DNA from: JBCBKL01 sp038521825
Lineage (GTDB): Bacteria; Pseudomonadota; Alphaproteobacteria; Rhodobacterales; Rhodobacteraceae
DNA length: 64,000 bases
Assembly: GCA_038521825.1 (NCBI GenBank)
Contig: JBCBKL010000011.1
Span: forward strand, 1-64,000
Reading direction: 5' to 3'
A model generated the notes under the pieces. The model ran no database searches, was not told the origin of the DNA, and saw only the letters and a program-made list of their open reading frames with translations. The translations under genes were made by a program, and so were the position numbers. Of this stretch, positions 42,134-51,471 are shown one piece after another (position 1 is the first letter of the stretch; each line of letters begins with the position of its first letter).

Positions 42134-43225
42134 TCAGACAGAGATCCCGACCAGCCGCCATGCCCGGCGCAGCATCATCATCTCGTAACTGCCGACCCCA
42201 TGCAATTCGATTGCGGCATCCATGGTCTGCGCCGCCCAGTCGCCGAACGTGGCCATTGGATTATTGAGCTGCTGTAGCGCGCGGTACCAGATTTGCCCGG
42301 GTCGTTCCCATGACTTGCCGCCGATGTACTGCGCGTAGAGGTAGAAGGCGTGGTTTGGGATGCCCGAATTGATGTGGACCCCCCCGTTGTCGCTGGTCGT
42401 GCTGACGTAGAAATCCATGTGATAGGGCTGTGGATCGCGCCCCAGCAGGCTGTCGGAATAGGCGGTGCCGGGGGCCTTGAGCGAGCGCAGGGCGACGCCG
42501 TTGATGTCTTCGCCCAGAATGCCCCGGCCCATCAGCCAGTCAGCCTCGTGCACCTCTTGACCCAGCTTGTATTGCACGGTCAGGGCGCCGAACACATCGG
42601 CAAAGCTTTCGTTCAGCGCGCCAGACTGACCCTGATAGACCAGCCCGCCCGAAAACTGTACGACACCATGCGACATCTCGTGGCCGACAACGGACAGCTC
42701 GGTGAATGTCTGGAAAATCCGGTCGTCGCCATCGCCATAGGCCATCTGTTGACCGTTCCAAAAGGCGTTGTTGTATTTGCGGCGGTGGTGAACGGTCGCG
42801 ACCAGGGGCATGCCGTTGCCATCAAGAGAGTTGCGTTCGAATTCCTTGGAATAGAGCTCGAACACATCACCCGCGCCGTCGTAGGCCCGGTCCACCTCTT
42901 CATCATTGGTGGGGTCATCGCCTTCGGACCGGGCCAGTTCACCGGGAAGCGAGGCCTTTTCCTGACCATCGTAGATCTTGCGCTCGCAGGTATGGGTTCC
43001 CGCGCAACCCTGCGCCAGTGCGGTCGTCACGAACATGCCGGTGCGGTTGGCGTCTGGAACCATCCCGCCCGAAGATTGCTCGGCCCGTTCCTCACGCACC
43101 TCTTCGTTCTGCTTGAGCATCGACTGGGCCATCTTTCTGACCCCGCTGTCGCCCCGCAGCACCATAACCTCAAGCATGTGAGGCGGAATGATGCATTGGA
43201 TCGGATTGTGGTGATGCGTACACAT
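42134..43225 (-). CDS. Protealysin-like M4 metallopeptidase
   Basis: The 363-residue protein begins MCTHHHNPIQCIIPPHML, the short propeptide typical of protealysins, with no signal peptide. The thermolysin zinc motif H182-E183-M-S-H186 and the third ligand E206 (NESFADVFGAL) are intact, and the C-terminal HINSGIPNHAFYLYA segment includes the catalytic-site histidine region. Protealysins are thought to act inside cells or after cell entry and to be restrained by emfourin, encoded immediately downstream. Start ATG 43225 was preferred over 43258 because it begins the conserved propeptide. Confidence 0.9.
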   Translation of the reverse strand: MCTHHHNPIQCIIPPHMLEVMVLRGDSGVRKMAQSMLKQNEEVREERAEQSSGGMVPDANRTGMFVTTALAQGCAGTHTCERKIYDGQEKASLPGELARSEGDDPTNDEEVDRAYDGAGDVFELYSKEFERNSLDGNGMPLVATVHHRRKYNNAFWNGQQMAYGDGDDRIFQTFTELSVVGHEMSHGVVQFSGGLVYQGQSGALNESFADVFGALTVQYKLGQEVHEADWLMGRGILGEDINGVALRSLKAPGTAYSDSLLGRDPQPYHMDFYVSTTSDNGGVHINSGIPNHAFYLYAQYIGGKSWERPGQIWYRALQQLNNPMATFGDWAAQTMDAAIELHGVGSYEMMMLRRAWRLVGISV

Positions 43226-43500
43226 GATGGTTCCCTCTGAAAATTCATTAAATATCAACAGAGACTACCATAGGTGGCACCACCGCGCAAAGTCAGGGAA
43301 ACCGGATGTCGGCGGTTTTTGGGGCTTGGCAGTTCTGCGTTTCACATCGGCCGGCAGATGTATGCCCAAGAATACCGTGCCATCTGGCGCGGTTCTGCTA
43401 TGACCCTCACGCATGGCAGTGTTGGCCAGAGCGCGCTGGTGCGGCCTAGACAAAACCGATACTACGCTGCGATGCAGAAAAACGAGCAGGTTCAGGCGAC
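43226..43500. other. Divergent spacer between M4 protease and SulP genes
   Basis: These 275 bases separate two divergent genes and must hold both promoters. I see an AT-rich patch next to the protease start but no clear -35/-10 pair, operator or RNA gene. Confidence 0.4.
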
Positions 43501-45132
43501 ATGGCATTTTTTGATCTATCCGGCGGCGGGGCCCGCACACGGTTTGGCGATTTCTCGATCGCACCGGGCGAGGTCAAGCTGACACCGGGACAGATCAAGA
43601 CCGAGTTGCTGTCGGGCCTGACCGTCGCATTGGCCTTGGTGCCTGAGGCCGTCGCCTTTGCTTTTGTCGCCGGGGTGCACCCGCTGGTGGGCCTTTATGC
43701 GGCATTTCTGGTTGGTCTGATCACGGCGCTCATCGGCGGGCGGCCCGGCATGATCTCGGGCGCGACGGGCGCGCTGGCCGTCGTGATGGTTGCACTGGTT
43801 GCGCAGCACGGGGTCGAATACCTTTTTGCGACCGTGGTGCTCATGGGTCTTTTGCAGATCTTTGCGGGTGTCATGCAATGGGGCAAGTTCATCCGCCTTG
43901 TGCCGCATCCGGTCATGCTGGGCTTTGTGAACGGGCTGGCCATCGTCATCTTTCTCGCACAACTGACCCAGTTCAAGGTGCCCGGATCGGTGCAAAATAC
44001 CGGCCACGGGATGGGCGGCGGCGAATGGCTGAGCGGCGGACCACTTTATATTATGCTGGCATTGGTGGCGGCGACGATGGCGATCATCTGGATCATGCCG
44101 CGGCTGACCAAAGCCATCCCCGCACCGTTGGCCGGGATCGGTGTGATCGCAGGGCTGGTCATCGCGTTCGGGTTGGACGTGCCGCGGGTTGGCGATCTGG
44201 CATCGATCGAGGGCGGCCTACCGGCGTTTCACATCCCGATGGTGCCGCTGACTTGGGAAACGCTTGAGATCATCCTGCCCTATGCAATTATCCTCGCGGC
44301 GATTGGACTGATCGAAAGCCTGCTGACGCTGAACCTCGTTGGCGATTTGACGGGACAGCAGGGCGGGGCGTCGCAGGAATGTATCGCCCAAGGCGTATCG
44401 AACACGGTGACGGGTTTCTTTGGCGGCATGGGCGGTTGCGCCATGATCGGTCAGTCGATGATCAACGTTAAATCGGGTGGGCGGACGCGGATCGCGGGCG
44501 TTGCGGCGGCCCTGTTTCTCTTGGCCTTCATCGTTGTCGGGTCGAGCGTGATCGAGCTGATCCCACTGGCCGCACTTGTTGGCGTGATGTTCATGGTCGT
44601 GATCGGGACATTCGCGTGGAACTCGCTCAAGATCCTGCGGAAAGTGCCTCTGACCGATGCCTTTGTGATCGTGCTCGTGACTGTGGTGACAGTGATGGAA
44701 GACCTTGCCGTCGCCGTCGTTGTCGGGGTGATCGTCAGTGCGTTGGCCTATGCGTGGAACAACGCGCGGCGGATCCATGCAAAGTCATACACAACGCCCG
44801 AGGGCGCGAAGGTCTACCAGGTGCAGGGGCCGCTGTTCTTTGGCTCTGCCACAGGCTTTGCCGAGCTCTTTGATGTGGCCAGCGACCCGGGTGAGGTCAT
44901 TGTCGATTTTGCGGAAAGCCGTGTGGTGGACCAATCCGCCCTGCAGGCAATCGAGGCCGTGGCGCAGAAATACGACGAAGCAGGCAAGCGGGTGCAGTTG
45001 CGCCACCTGTCCCGCGACTGTCACAAGCTGCTTTCCAAGGCCGGGCATTTGATGGTCGATAGCGACGACGACCCGGATTATCAGCTGGCCGTGAACTACG
45101 GCGTGAGAACCGGTATCCTGGGCGGCCACTAG
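43501..45132 (+). CDS. SulP family anion transporter with STAS domain
   Basis: The 543-residue membrane protein is a SLC26/SulP carrier for sulfate, bicarbonate or another anion. It has about 12-14 membrane helices and the motifs ALVPEAVAFAFVAGVHPLVGLYAAF (N-terminal signature) and GGMGGCAMIGQSMINV. A C-terminal cytoplasmic STAS domain spans about 435-540 (PLFFGSATGFAELF, then VDFAESRVVDQSALQAIEAV). It stands alone, with no carbonic anhydrase fusion, so substrate is open. It begins MAFFDLSGG, with 13 hydrophilic residues before the first helix. Confidence 0.9.
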   Translation: MAFFDLSGGGARTRFGDFSIAPGEVKLTPGQIKTELLSGLTVALALVPEAVAFAFVAGVHPLVGLYAAFLVGLITALIGGRPGMISGATGALAVVMVALVAQHGVEYLFATVVLMGLLQIFAGVMQWGKFIRLVPHPVMLGFVNGLAIVIFLAQLTQFKVPGSVQNTGHGMGGGEWLSGGPLYIMLALVAATMAIIWIMPRLTKAIPAPLAGIGVIAGLVIAFGLDVPRVGDLASIEGGLPAFHIPMVPLTWETLEIILPYAIILAAIGLIESLLTLNLVGDLTGQQGGASQECIAQGVSNTVTGFFGGMGGCAMIGQSMINVKSGGRTRIAGVAAALFLLAFIVVGSSVIELIPLAALVGVMFMVVIGTFAWNSLKILRKVPLTDAFVIVLVTVVTVMEDLAVAVVVGVIVSALAYAWNNARRIHAKSYTTPEGAKVYQVQGPLFFGSATGFAELFDVASDPGEVIVDFAESRVVDQSALQAIEAVAQKYDEAGKRVQLRHLSRDCHKLLSKAGHLMVDSDDDPDYQLAVNYGVRTGILGGH

Positions 45133-45401
45133 GGGCTGTTCCCAAAAGGAGCGCGCTGCCGCGCGCACGTCATGATTGGTTTGGCGCCACGGTGCGAGCG
45201 GGGTGCTGAAATTTGGGCTCACCCGGGCGAAAGCCTTTTCGTACCGCCTGGTCTGTCTGACCTGCTTTGCCATGCGGCTGTGTCTGCTTTCAAATCAAAT
45301 AGCCGCATCCCGCGTTGCGGGGGCCCTCGGCGATTTCATTTGAGCGCCGCGCCGTTCGCCTGGCTTCGATTGACCAGGCGACGGCGGCTCCGGAGCGAAA
45401 G
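45133..45401. other. Convergent spacer after the SulP gene
   Basis: A short GC hairpin (GCGCGC at 45151-45156 and 45161-45166) follows the SulP stop after about 18 bases, without a T-run. No gene is seen in the remaining 235 bases. Confidence 0.35.
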
Positions 45402-46007
45402 TCAGTCATCCGGTCGGGCGAGTTCGAAGACGTCGCGCACGTGCGTGTAGTCGCGATAGCCGAGCCGGGCGAGCGGTTGGTAAGTGGTGATGTCGAACCG
45501 TCCGTCTCGCAGACAATCGTCACGGATATGTACACCTGTGACTTCGCCAAGCACCAGTTTGTTGGCCGCCCCCTTCAGATCGACGATCTGCGTCAGTTTA
45601 CATTCCAGCGCCGCGGGCGCATCCGCGACCCGGTCGCAATCGATGGTTTCACATGGCGCTTTGGAGAGACCTGCCGCTTCGAATTCGTCCGTGTCATGGG
45701 GCAGAGTGGCTGAGCTCTTGTTCATCGCATCGCGGGCGGCATATTCGACGATGTTCACGCAGAACACACCTGTTTCACGGATATTGGCCACACTGTCCTT
45801 GGTGTCGCCCTGATCGGGTTTCGTACCGGTCGAGGCGAACATGACCTGCGGCGGTACATAGGCCACCGCGTTGAAGAACGAGTAGGGGGCGAGATTGGCC
45901 CGACCCCGCGTATCGCGCGATGAAATCCAGCCAATAGGCCGGGGTGTGACGATGGCGTTGAACGGGTTGTGCGGCAGGCCATGACCGTCGTCAGGACGAT
46001 AGAACAT
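45402..46007 (-). CDS. Flavin reductase family protein
   Basis: The 201-residue protein has an FMN-binding split-barrel fold: MFYRPDDGHGLPHNPFNAIVTPRPIGWIS, then NLAPYSFFNAVAYVPP, which are typical of this flavin reductase-like group. It probably binds FMN and may reduce flavin or act on an unknown substrate with NAD(P)H. I take ATG 46007 as the start because the 29 residues upstream are not family-like and overlap the divergent acetyltransferase promoter. Confidence 0.88.
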   Translation of the reverse strand: MFYRPDDGHGLPHNPFNAIVTPRPIGWISSRDTRGRANLAPYSFFNAVAYVPPQVMFASTGTKPDQGDTKDSVANIRETGVFCVNIVEYAARDAMNKSSATLPHDTDEFEAAGLSKAPCETIDCDRVADAPAALECKLTQIVDLKGAANKLVLGEVTGVHIRDDCLRDGRFDITTYQPLARLGYRDYTHVRDVFELARPDD

Positions 46008-46092
46008 CTGGGGCTTTCCTTGGTCGTTTGCGCAAGGGCTAGCGGCATGATAGGGCGATTTCCAGCCATAACCACGTCTGACCTGCCCGCCC

Positions 46093-46590
46093 ATGTATCA
46101 TCTCAGCCCCGAGACGCCGGAGGATTGGTGGGAGGTCGAGGCCCTTTACGATCTTTGCTTTGCTCCGGGCCGCTCTGCCCTGTCGTCCTACAGGCTGCGC
46201 GACGGGGTCCCTATGGTGGCGCCGCTCTGCCAAGTGGCACGGGACGAGGCGGGCATTCTGGCCGGTGCCGTTCGGTACTGGCCGATCCGCGTGGGCGATC
46301 ATGCGGCGTTGCTTCTGGGGCCCATTGCCGTGCACCCGACGCGCCAGGGCGAGGGGCTGGGGGGCGCGCTGATCGAGGAAAGTCTCGCGGACGCCACCCA
46401 ACTTGGATGGCGGCGCGCGCTTCTTGTGGGGGACGCACCCTATTATGGCCGTTTCGGCTTTCGGCCCCTTGCAGGTATCGAGATGCCGCCTCCCACCAAT
46501 CCGGCCCGTGTTTTGGGGCGCGATCTGGTGCCTGGCGCGTGGGACGGGATTGCAGGATCAGTCAGCCGCATTGAAAGAGGCGCCGACTGA
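46093..46590 (+). CDS. GNAT N-acetyltransferase
   Basis: The 165-residue protein is a single GNAT domain with the acetyl-CoA pyrophosphate loop HPTRQGEGLGGALI and the downstream DAPYYGRFGFRPL segment, as in the YhbS-like subgroup. The substrate, an amine or protein N-terminus, is unknown. It lies 85 bases from the divergent flavin reductase gene and 15 bases before the EcsC-type gene, so those two may share a transcript. Confidence 0.86.
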   Translation: MYHLSPETPEDWWEVEALYDLCFAPGRSALSSYRLRDGVPMVAPLCQVARDEAGILAGAVRYWPIRVGDHAALLLGPIAVHPTRQGEGLGGALIEESLADATQLGWRRALLVGDAPYYGRFGFRPLAGIEMPPPTNPARVLGRDLVPGAWDGIAGSVSRIERGAD

Positions 46591-46605
46591 CCGCATTTAT
46601 TGTAG

Positions 46606-47376
46606 ATGGACGACATCGTACTTGTAAAAACCGTTGACGCCGAGGCTGAACTGGATGCGCTGGCCCGCCGCTATGCCCGTGCGGGCAATGCGGGTATTGA
46701 CGTTCTCAACACCATCGGGGGGCAGGCCGACACGCTGATCGATCGCTTGCCCCAGCCCGTCAAGGACCGCCTGAACGATGCGGCGCAGGTTACCCTGACG
46801 CAGGCGGTGCGCGCCGCGCAGGGATCACGCATTGTGGTGCCGGATCAGGCAAGCTGGCTGAACACCGCCGTGAACACGGCCATGGGGGCGGCTGGCGGCT
46901 TTGGCGGTTTGCCCACGGCGATGGCCGAACTGCCGGTTACGACCACGCTGCTGTTGCGGATCATCCAGGGGGTTGCCGATGAGCATGGCTTTGATCCCGC
47001 ATCGGAGAACGTGCAGTTCGACGCCGTTCAGGTCTTTGCCGCCGCCGGGCCGCTTGCCGATGATGATGGGGCCGATCTGGCGTTCCTGTCGACACGGCTG
47101 GGTCTGAGCGGGCCTGCGATGCAGATGTTGATTGCGCGCGTCGCACCGCGTCTAGCCACTGTTCTGGGGCAGAAGCTCGCAGCCCAGACAGTACCCATTT
47201 TGGGCGCTGTAGCGGGGGCGGCGACGAACTACGCCTATACCCAGTACTACACTGAGATGGCGCACGTGCATTTCGGTCTGCGCCGCCTTGCGGTCGACGC
47301 CGACATTCCGCACGAAACGCTCGTTTCCGGGCTCAGAACCCGGCTGCCGGAAATGAGATCAGCGCGGAAAAGTTAA
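46606..47376 (+). CDS. EcsC family protein
   Basis: The 256-residue protein matches the EcsC family: it has helices rich in Ala and Gly (NTAVNTAMGAAGGFGGLPTAMAELPVTTTLLLRIIQG) and a second hydrophobic stretch (AAQTVPILGAVAGAATNYAYTQYY). EcsC in Bacillus is linked to an ABC transporter, but distant members have no known activity. Its last 18 bases overlap the end of the convergent gene. Confidence 0.82.
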   Translation: MDDIVLVKTVDAEAELDALARRYARAGNAGIDVLNTIGGQADTLIDRLPQPVKDRLNDAAQVTLTQAVRAAQGSRIVVPDQASWLNTAVNTAMGAAGGFGGLPTAMAELPVTTTLLLRIIQGVADEHGFDPASENVQFDAVQVFAAAGPLADDDGADLAFLSTRLGLSGPAMQMLIARVAPRLATVLGQKLAAQTVPILGAVAGAATNYAYTQYYTEMAHVHFGLRRLAVDADIPHETLVSGLRTRLPEMRSARKS

Positions 47377-48195
47377 CCCCTTCACCTCGGCCATAAAAAA
47401 GGGGAAATAGTCGGGTGTGCCAAAAAAGTTCCCCGCCTCGATCCGCGTGGGGATTGTAAAACCACCGAAACGCCGGAACTCCGACAGATAGCCGCCAAAG
47501 GGTTGCGGGCGGTAGGTCCTGTCGGGGTTGACGTTGCTCCATCTCTCCATCCGAACTGCGACGGGTTGACCAACGAAATTGACCTGCAGATCGATCGTTT
47601 GGCTGTGATCGCCGTGGTTGACCGTGACCTGAGCAGTCATGTCGTCGACGCCCAGCCATTCGACGTCCGAACCGGGCAAAAGCGCCGCGGGCGTCCAGAA
47701 CAAGGCCTCTGCCACTAGGCGCCCAAAGGCAGAGCGGCGGTGATCGTCTGTTCCGCCCGTCCGAACCACCGGCAGCAGCCCGGCAAAGCTGAAGCGCGTC
47801 CAGTCACCGCTGTCGGACCCGCTGAGCCAGCCTGTATTCGCCTGCCAGACAAAACCATGAGGCGCTGCGATGATCTGTTCGGCACTCATGTCGGCATAAC
47901 GCGGATCGCCCCGCTGCCCCATGCCGATCTGCCCCGACATTTCGATTTTGGCCACGGTCCAAAGCGGCGTGCCTTCGTCGATTGCATAGCGAAAGTACCG
48001 GCGGGCTGCGGTTGGCAGGTCTTCGACCATCGCGGCGCTGAAACGGGGCGGATCGCTTGGTTGCAGGGTTCGGAGGCGTGCGATTTCGGTTCGGTCAGCA
48101 CGAAGATCCGAGAGCCGCAGGAGACCGAGTAGGAGGATACTGAAGAAAATGGCGGCAGGCAGCGCGACAAAAATGACTTTGATGAAATTCTCCAT
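47359..48195 (-). CDS. DUF6544-like membrane-anchored protein
   Basis: The 278-residue protein has one N-terminal helix (about 5-25) and a large exported domain. The pattern LPTAARRYFRYAI... MSGQIGMG... and RPQPFGGYLSEFRRFGGFTIPTRIEAG fits the uncharacterised DUF6920/DUF6544 family, which may have a lipoprotein-localisation-like beta fold. The function is unknown. It ends inside the last codons of the convergent EcsC gene (18 bases shared). Confidence 0.7.
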   Translation of the reverse strand: MENFIKVIFVALPAAIFFSILLLGLLRLSDLRADRTEIARLRTLQPSDPPRFSAAMVEDLPTAARRYFRYAIDEGTPLWTVAKIEMSGQIGMGQRGDPRYADMSAEQIIAAPHGFVWQANTGWLSGSDSGDWTRFSFAGLLPVVRTGGTDDHRRSAFGRLVAEALFWTPAALLPGSDVEWLGVDDMTAQVTVNHGDHSQTIDLQVNFVGQPVAVRMERWSNVNPDRTYRPQPFGGYLSEFRRFGGFTIPTRIEAGNFFGTPDYFPFFMAEVKGLTFPR

Positions 48196-48248
48196 GCGCG
48201 CACTCTAATGGCGCGTGGTGGAGGGCGGATTGAGGCAGATCAACCGCG

Positions 48249-49334
48249 TCAGGCGCGTCCAACGGCCCCCGGTGCAATGGCCATGGCCTTGAGGATGGCA
48301 AAGCACGGCTGACCGGGCACCAGATCAAGCGTTTCCAGCGTGCGTGCGGTCAACCGTGCCAGCAGCCGGTCGCCCGCCGCATCAAGCAGGATGGCCGCAC
48401 CAGGGCCGCCGCCCGGATGAATGGCCTTGATGGTCACAGGCAGGATGTTGACGCCGACCAGCCCGTCGGGCCGGGTTTTTGACAGGATGATGTCCTGCGC
48501 AAGGATCCTCAGGCGCAGCTCGGTGCCGGGCGGTGCGGTAACACCCGGCAGTTCGATCCGGCCCGCCGCCGCCTGCAGGGTGCTGAGACCGCCGTTGTCG
48601 GTTTCGACCACCCGCACCTCGATCACCGCACCGGCTTCGCGCGCGCCCAAGAGCGGCATCGCCTCGGGGTCGGCCATGATGTCGAAAAGCGGCCCGGTCG
48701 CCGCAACTGTTCCGTTCTGCAGCAGAACCATCGTGTCGGCGAGCCGGGCGATCTCGTCAAGGGCGTGGCTGACATACAGGATGGGGATCCTAGCCTCTGA
48801 TTTCAGTCGTTCGAGATAGGGCAGGATATCCTGCTTGCGCGGTGCGTCGAGCGCGGCCAGCGGTTCGTCCATCAGCAGCATTCGTGGCTGGGCCAGCAGG
48901 GCGCGGCCAATCGCGACCCGCTGCCGTTCGCCGCCGGAAAGACGAGCCGGGCGGCGGTCGAGCAGAGCTTCGATGCCCAGAAGGTTAATGACCTCATCTT
49001 CGCCGATGCGCATGCCTGCGCGGGTAAAGCGGGCCCCATATTGCAGATTTTGTCGTGCCGTCAGATGCGGGAAAAGCCGCGCATCCTGAAAGACATAACC
49101 CAGACCGCGGCGATGAACCGGCAGGTCGACACCATGCTTCGTGTCGAGCACCACGTCGCCGTCAATCGCGATCCTGCCTTTTTGGGGCCTCAGCAAACCC
49201 GCAACGGCGTTCACAACCGTTGTTTTGCCCGCGCCGGATCGCCCGAAAAGCGCGGTCACGCCCGGCCCCGCCTCGAAGCGGGCGGCGAGGGAAAATCCCA
49301 AAAAGCCATGCGCGATATCGACTTCGAGGCTCAT
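48249..49334 (-). CDS. modC: Molybdate ABC transporter ATP-binding protein
   Basis: The 361-residue protein powers molybdate uptake. It has Walker A (FGRSGAGKTT), the signature LSGGERQRVAIGRALLAQP, Walker B (RMLLMDEPLAALD) and the switch His in LYVSHALDE. A C-terminal molybdate-binding (TOBE/Mop) domain follows from about 290 (SKTRPDGLVGVNILPVTIKAI). I use ATG 49334, which overlaps the modB stop by ATGA. With the N-terminal ATPase and C-terminal Mop domain it is full length. Confidence 0.94.
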   Translation of the reverse strand: MSLEVDIAHGFLGFSLAARFEAGPGVTALFGRSGAGKTTVVNAVAGLLRPQKGRIAIDGDVVLDTKHGVDLPVHRRGLGYVFQDARLFPHLTARQNLQYGARFTRAGMRIGEDEVINLLGIEALLDRRPARLSGGERQRVAIGRALLAQPRMLLMDEPLAALDAPRKQDILPYLERLKSEARIPILYVSHALDEIARLADTMVLLQNGTVAATGPLFDIMADPEAMPLLGAREAGAVIEVRVVETDNGGLSTLQAAAGRIELPGVTAPPGTELRLRILAQDIILSKTRPDGLVGVNILPVTIKAIHPGGGPGAAILLDAAGDRLLARLTARTLETLDLVPGQPCFAILKAMAIAPGAVGRA

Positions 49335-50023
49335 GCGCCAGCGATCCGCGCTGCGACCCGACGGGCCAGCCATTCGGAGGCGATAACCGCCCCGATGGCA
49401 AGGATGCAGGCCCAGAGGACAAGCCGGATTGCCGCATCCTCTCCGCCAGGGACCTGGAGCAGACTATAGATGGCCGAGGGCAGCGTTTGGGTCTGGCCGG
49501 GAATGTTGGCGACAAAGGTGATCGTGGCCCCGAATTCGCCGATGGCCTTGGCAAAGCCCATTACCGCGCCTGCGAGGATGCCCGGCATGATCAGGGGCAG
49601 GGTCACAGTGGCAAAAACGGCGTAGCGCGGTGCGCCAAGTGTGGCGGCCGCCTCTTCCAGACGTGGATCGACGGCCTCGATCGCCAGCCGGATGGCGCGC
49701 ACCATCAACGGAAAGCCCATCACGAGCGCCGCCAGCGCAGCCCCCGTCCAGCGAAAGGCAAGGATCAGGCCGAATGTCTCCTCCAGAAACCGGCCAGCCG
49801 GCCCCTGTCGCCCGAACGCGACCAGCAAAAGGTACCCGGTCACGACTGGCGGCAGCACCAGCGGCAAGTGAACCGCGGCATTCAGGATCCACTTACCGGG
49901 AAAGGTCTTGCGTGCCAGCAGCCATGCGACCCAAAGCGCCAGAGGCAGGCCCAGTAGGGTGGCCGTCGTACCGACGAGCAGGGAAAGTCGCAACGCCTCC
50001 CAACCGGCGGCGTCAAGCATCAT
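49331..50023 (-). CDS. modB: Molybdate ABC transporter permease
   Basis: The 230-residue protein has five membrane helices and the ABC coupling segment EEAAATLGAPRYAVFATVTLPLIMPGI. It opens with MLDAAGWEALRLSLLVGTTATL. It overlaps modA by four bases and modC by four bases, so the three proteins are translated from one message. Confidence 0.94.
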   Translation of the reverse strand: MMLDAAGWEALRLSLLVGTTATLLGLPLALWVAWLLARKTFPGKWILNAAVHLPLVLPPVVTGYLLLVAFGRQGPAGRFLEETFGLILAFRWTGAALAALVMGFPLMVRAIRLAIEAVDPRLEEAAATLGAPRYAVFATVTLPLIMPGILAGAVMGFAKAIGEFGATITFVANIPGQTQTLPSAIYSLLQVPGGEDAAIRLVLWACILAIGAVIASEWLARRVAARIAGA

Positions 50024-50763
50024 GGAAACAGCGGGACGAACCCGTGCTTGGCAAAGATGCGGGCGGTATCCGCGTTTAAGAGATCCTTAAGCAGAGCGGC
50101 GCCTTCTTCGGTGACGGCAGCCGCCGGATAGACGATGGGGCTGTGGCTGCCGGCCTGGGCCCGCAGCAATACTCTCACCTTGGGTTCTGCGACGGCATCG
50201 GATGAATAGACCACACCCAGCGGTGCCTCGCCCCGCGCCACAAGTGCCAGCGCGAGCCGTACGTTTTCGGTTTCGGCCAGGCTGGGTTCGATCTGCTCCC
50301 ACAGGCCAAGGTTTTCGAGCCATTCCTTTCCGTAGATCCCGGCGGGCACGGCCTCCCGCTGACCCATGGCAAGGCGACCGTCATCCAGGCGGTCGAGGAT
50401 GGCCCGCATATCCGGGCCGAAGTCGCTCGCGTCTTTTGACCCGATCATAACAATCTCATTCGACAGCAGATCGCGCCGTGTTCCCGCAATCAGGACATTC
50501 TGCCCTTGCAGCCAGTCCATCCAGCCCGGATGGGCCAGAATCACGACATCGGCGGGGGCCCCCAATGCGACCTGACGGGCGATGGTGCCGGAGCCGCCAA
50601 AACTGATTTCAACAGCATCAACCGACATGTCCACAGCTTCCTCGAGCGCGCCGCGCAGGCTGGCGGCTGCAAAAACCGTGATCGTATCGCGCGCCAAGGC
50701 CGGCATCGCGGTTGCGACGGCCAGCAGAATTGCCAAGCCTCTGATCCCGAATGCTCTTTTCAT
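50020..50763 (-). CDS. modA: Molybdate-binding periplasmic protein
   Basis: The 247-residue protein has a signal peptide (MKRAFGIRGLAILLAVATAMPALA), then the ModA start DTITVFAAASLRGALEEA with the oxyanion-binding Ser and the segment SFGGSGTIARQVALGAPADVVI. ATG 50763 gives a normal signal peptide; a longer open frame to 50799 does not. No ModE-type site or molybdenum-cofactor riboswitch is recognisable in the 171 bases upstream. Confidence 0.94.
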   Translation of the reverse strand: MKRAFGIRGLAILLAVATAMPALARDTITVFAAASLRGALEEAVDMSVDAVEISFGGSGTIARQVALGAPADVVILAHPGWMDWLQGQNVLIAGTRRDLLSNEIVMIGSKDASDFGPDMRAILDRLDDGRLAMGQREAVPAGIYGKEWLENLGLWEQIEPSLAETENVRLALALVARGEAPLGVVYSSDAVAEPKVRVLLRAQAGSHSPIVYPAAAVTEEGAALLKDLLNADTARIFAKHGFVPLFP

Positions 50764-50934
50764 CTGGGCAAATATCCGCGTCGCCGGGACCCTATGCAAG
50801 GGGTAATTCGCCGCCTTGATGCGGCGGAATGGCCCTTAAAACCAAGGCAAAGTTACCCACAACTGAGGCTTTGGCTTTTCGATCGCCCATATTTCCGTTA
50901 TGCTTGATGCAACGAGCAGAAGAGAACCAAAGCT

Positions 50935-51408
50935 GTGACAGCACCGCTACCAAAGCAAATGCCCTTGGGTCTGCGCGGGGCCCGAAAGACCGATGTCCGC
51001 ACACAATTCGCCGCTGTCTGTTACCGGATCAAGGCAAGCAGGGTCGAAATCCTGCTGATCACATCACGGCGGACGCGCCGCTGGATCGTTCCCAAAGGTT
51101 GGCCCGTTCGGGGCAAATCACCATCGGAGTCCGCCCTGCATGAAGCCTGGGAAGAGGCGGGCGTTGTGGGCCGGGTCAATCCACGCCCGATCGGGATCTA
51201 TTCCTACGTCAAACTGCTGGGTCAGGATGCGGGTCTGCCCTGTGTTGCCATGGTCTACGCTGTGAAGGTTAAAGAGCTCGCGCGGGACTATCCCGAACGG
51301 GCCGAACGTAGGCGCAAATGGGTGTCGCGCAAGAAGGCGGGGGCGATGGTGGATGAACCCGAATTGGCCCGCATCCTGCGTGAATTCGACCCCAAAGCCC
51401 TGCGCTGA
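50935..51408 (+). CDS. Nudix hydrolase
   Basis: The 157-residue protein has a Nudix fold with the box starting at GWPVRGKSPSESALHEAWEEAG. Against the usual Gx5Ex7REUxEExGU it has Lys in the first Glu position and His in the Arg position, while the metal-binding EExG pair is kept. The KGWP opening resembles the alphaproteobacterial group compared with diphosphoinositol polyphosphate or diadenosine polyphosphate hydrolases; the substrate is not assigned. Start is GTG 50935, with ATG 50959 as an alternative. Confidence 0.85.
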   Translation: MTAPLPKQMPLGLRGARKTDVRTQFAAVCYRIKASRVEILLITSRRTRRWIVPKGWPVRGKSPSESALHEAWEEAGVVGRVNPRPIGIYSYVKLLGQDAGLPCVAMVYAVKVKELARDYPERAERRRKWVSRKKAGAMVDEPELARILREFDPKALR

Positions 51409-51471
51409 AGAGCGCATTGACCTTACCCGATCGATCGTTATTTCATCGGACAGCTTGATTGAGGGTAGCCA

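Noticed and set aside
50764..50934. Possible ModE site or molybdenum-cofactor riboswitch before modA
   Set aside because: Only a short GC stem is visible; no convincing consensus or conserved fold could be recognised.
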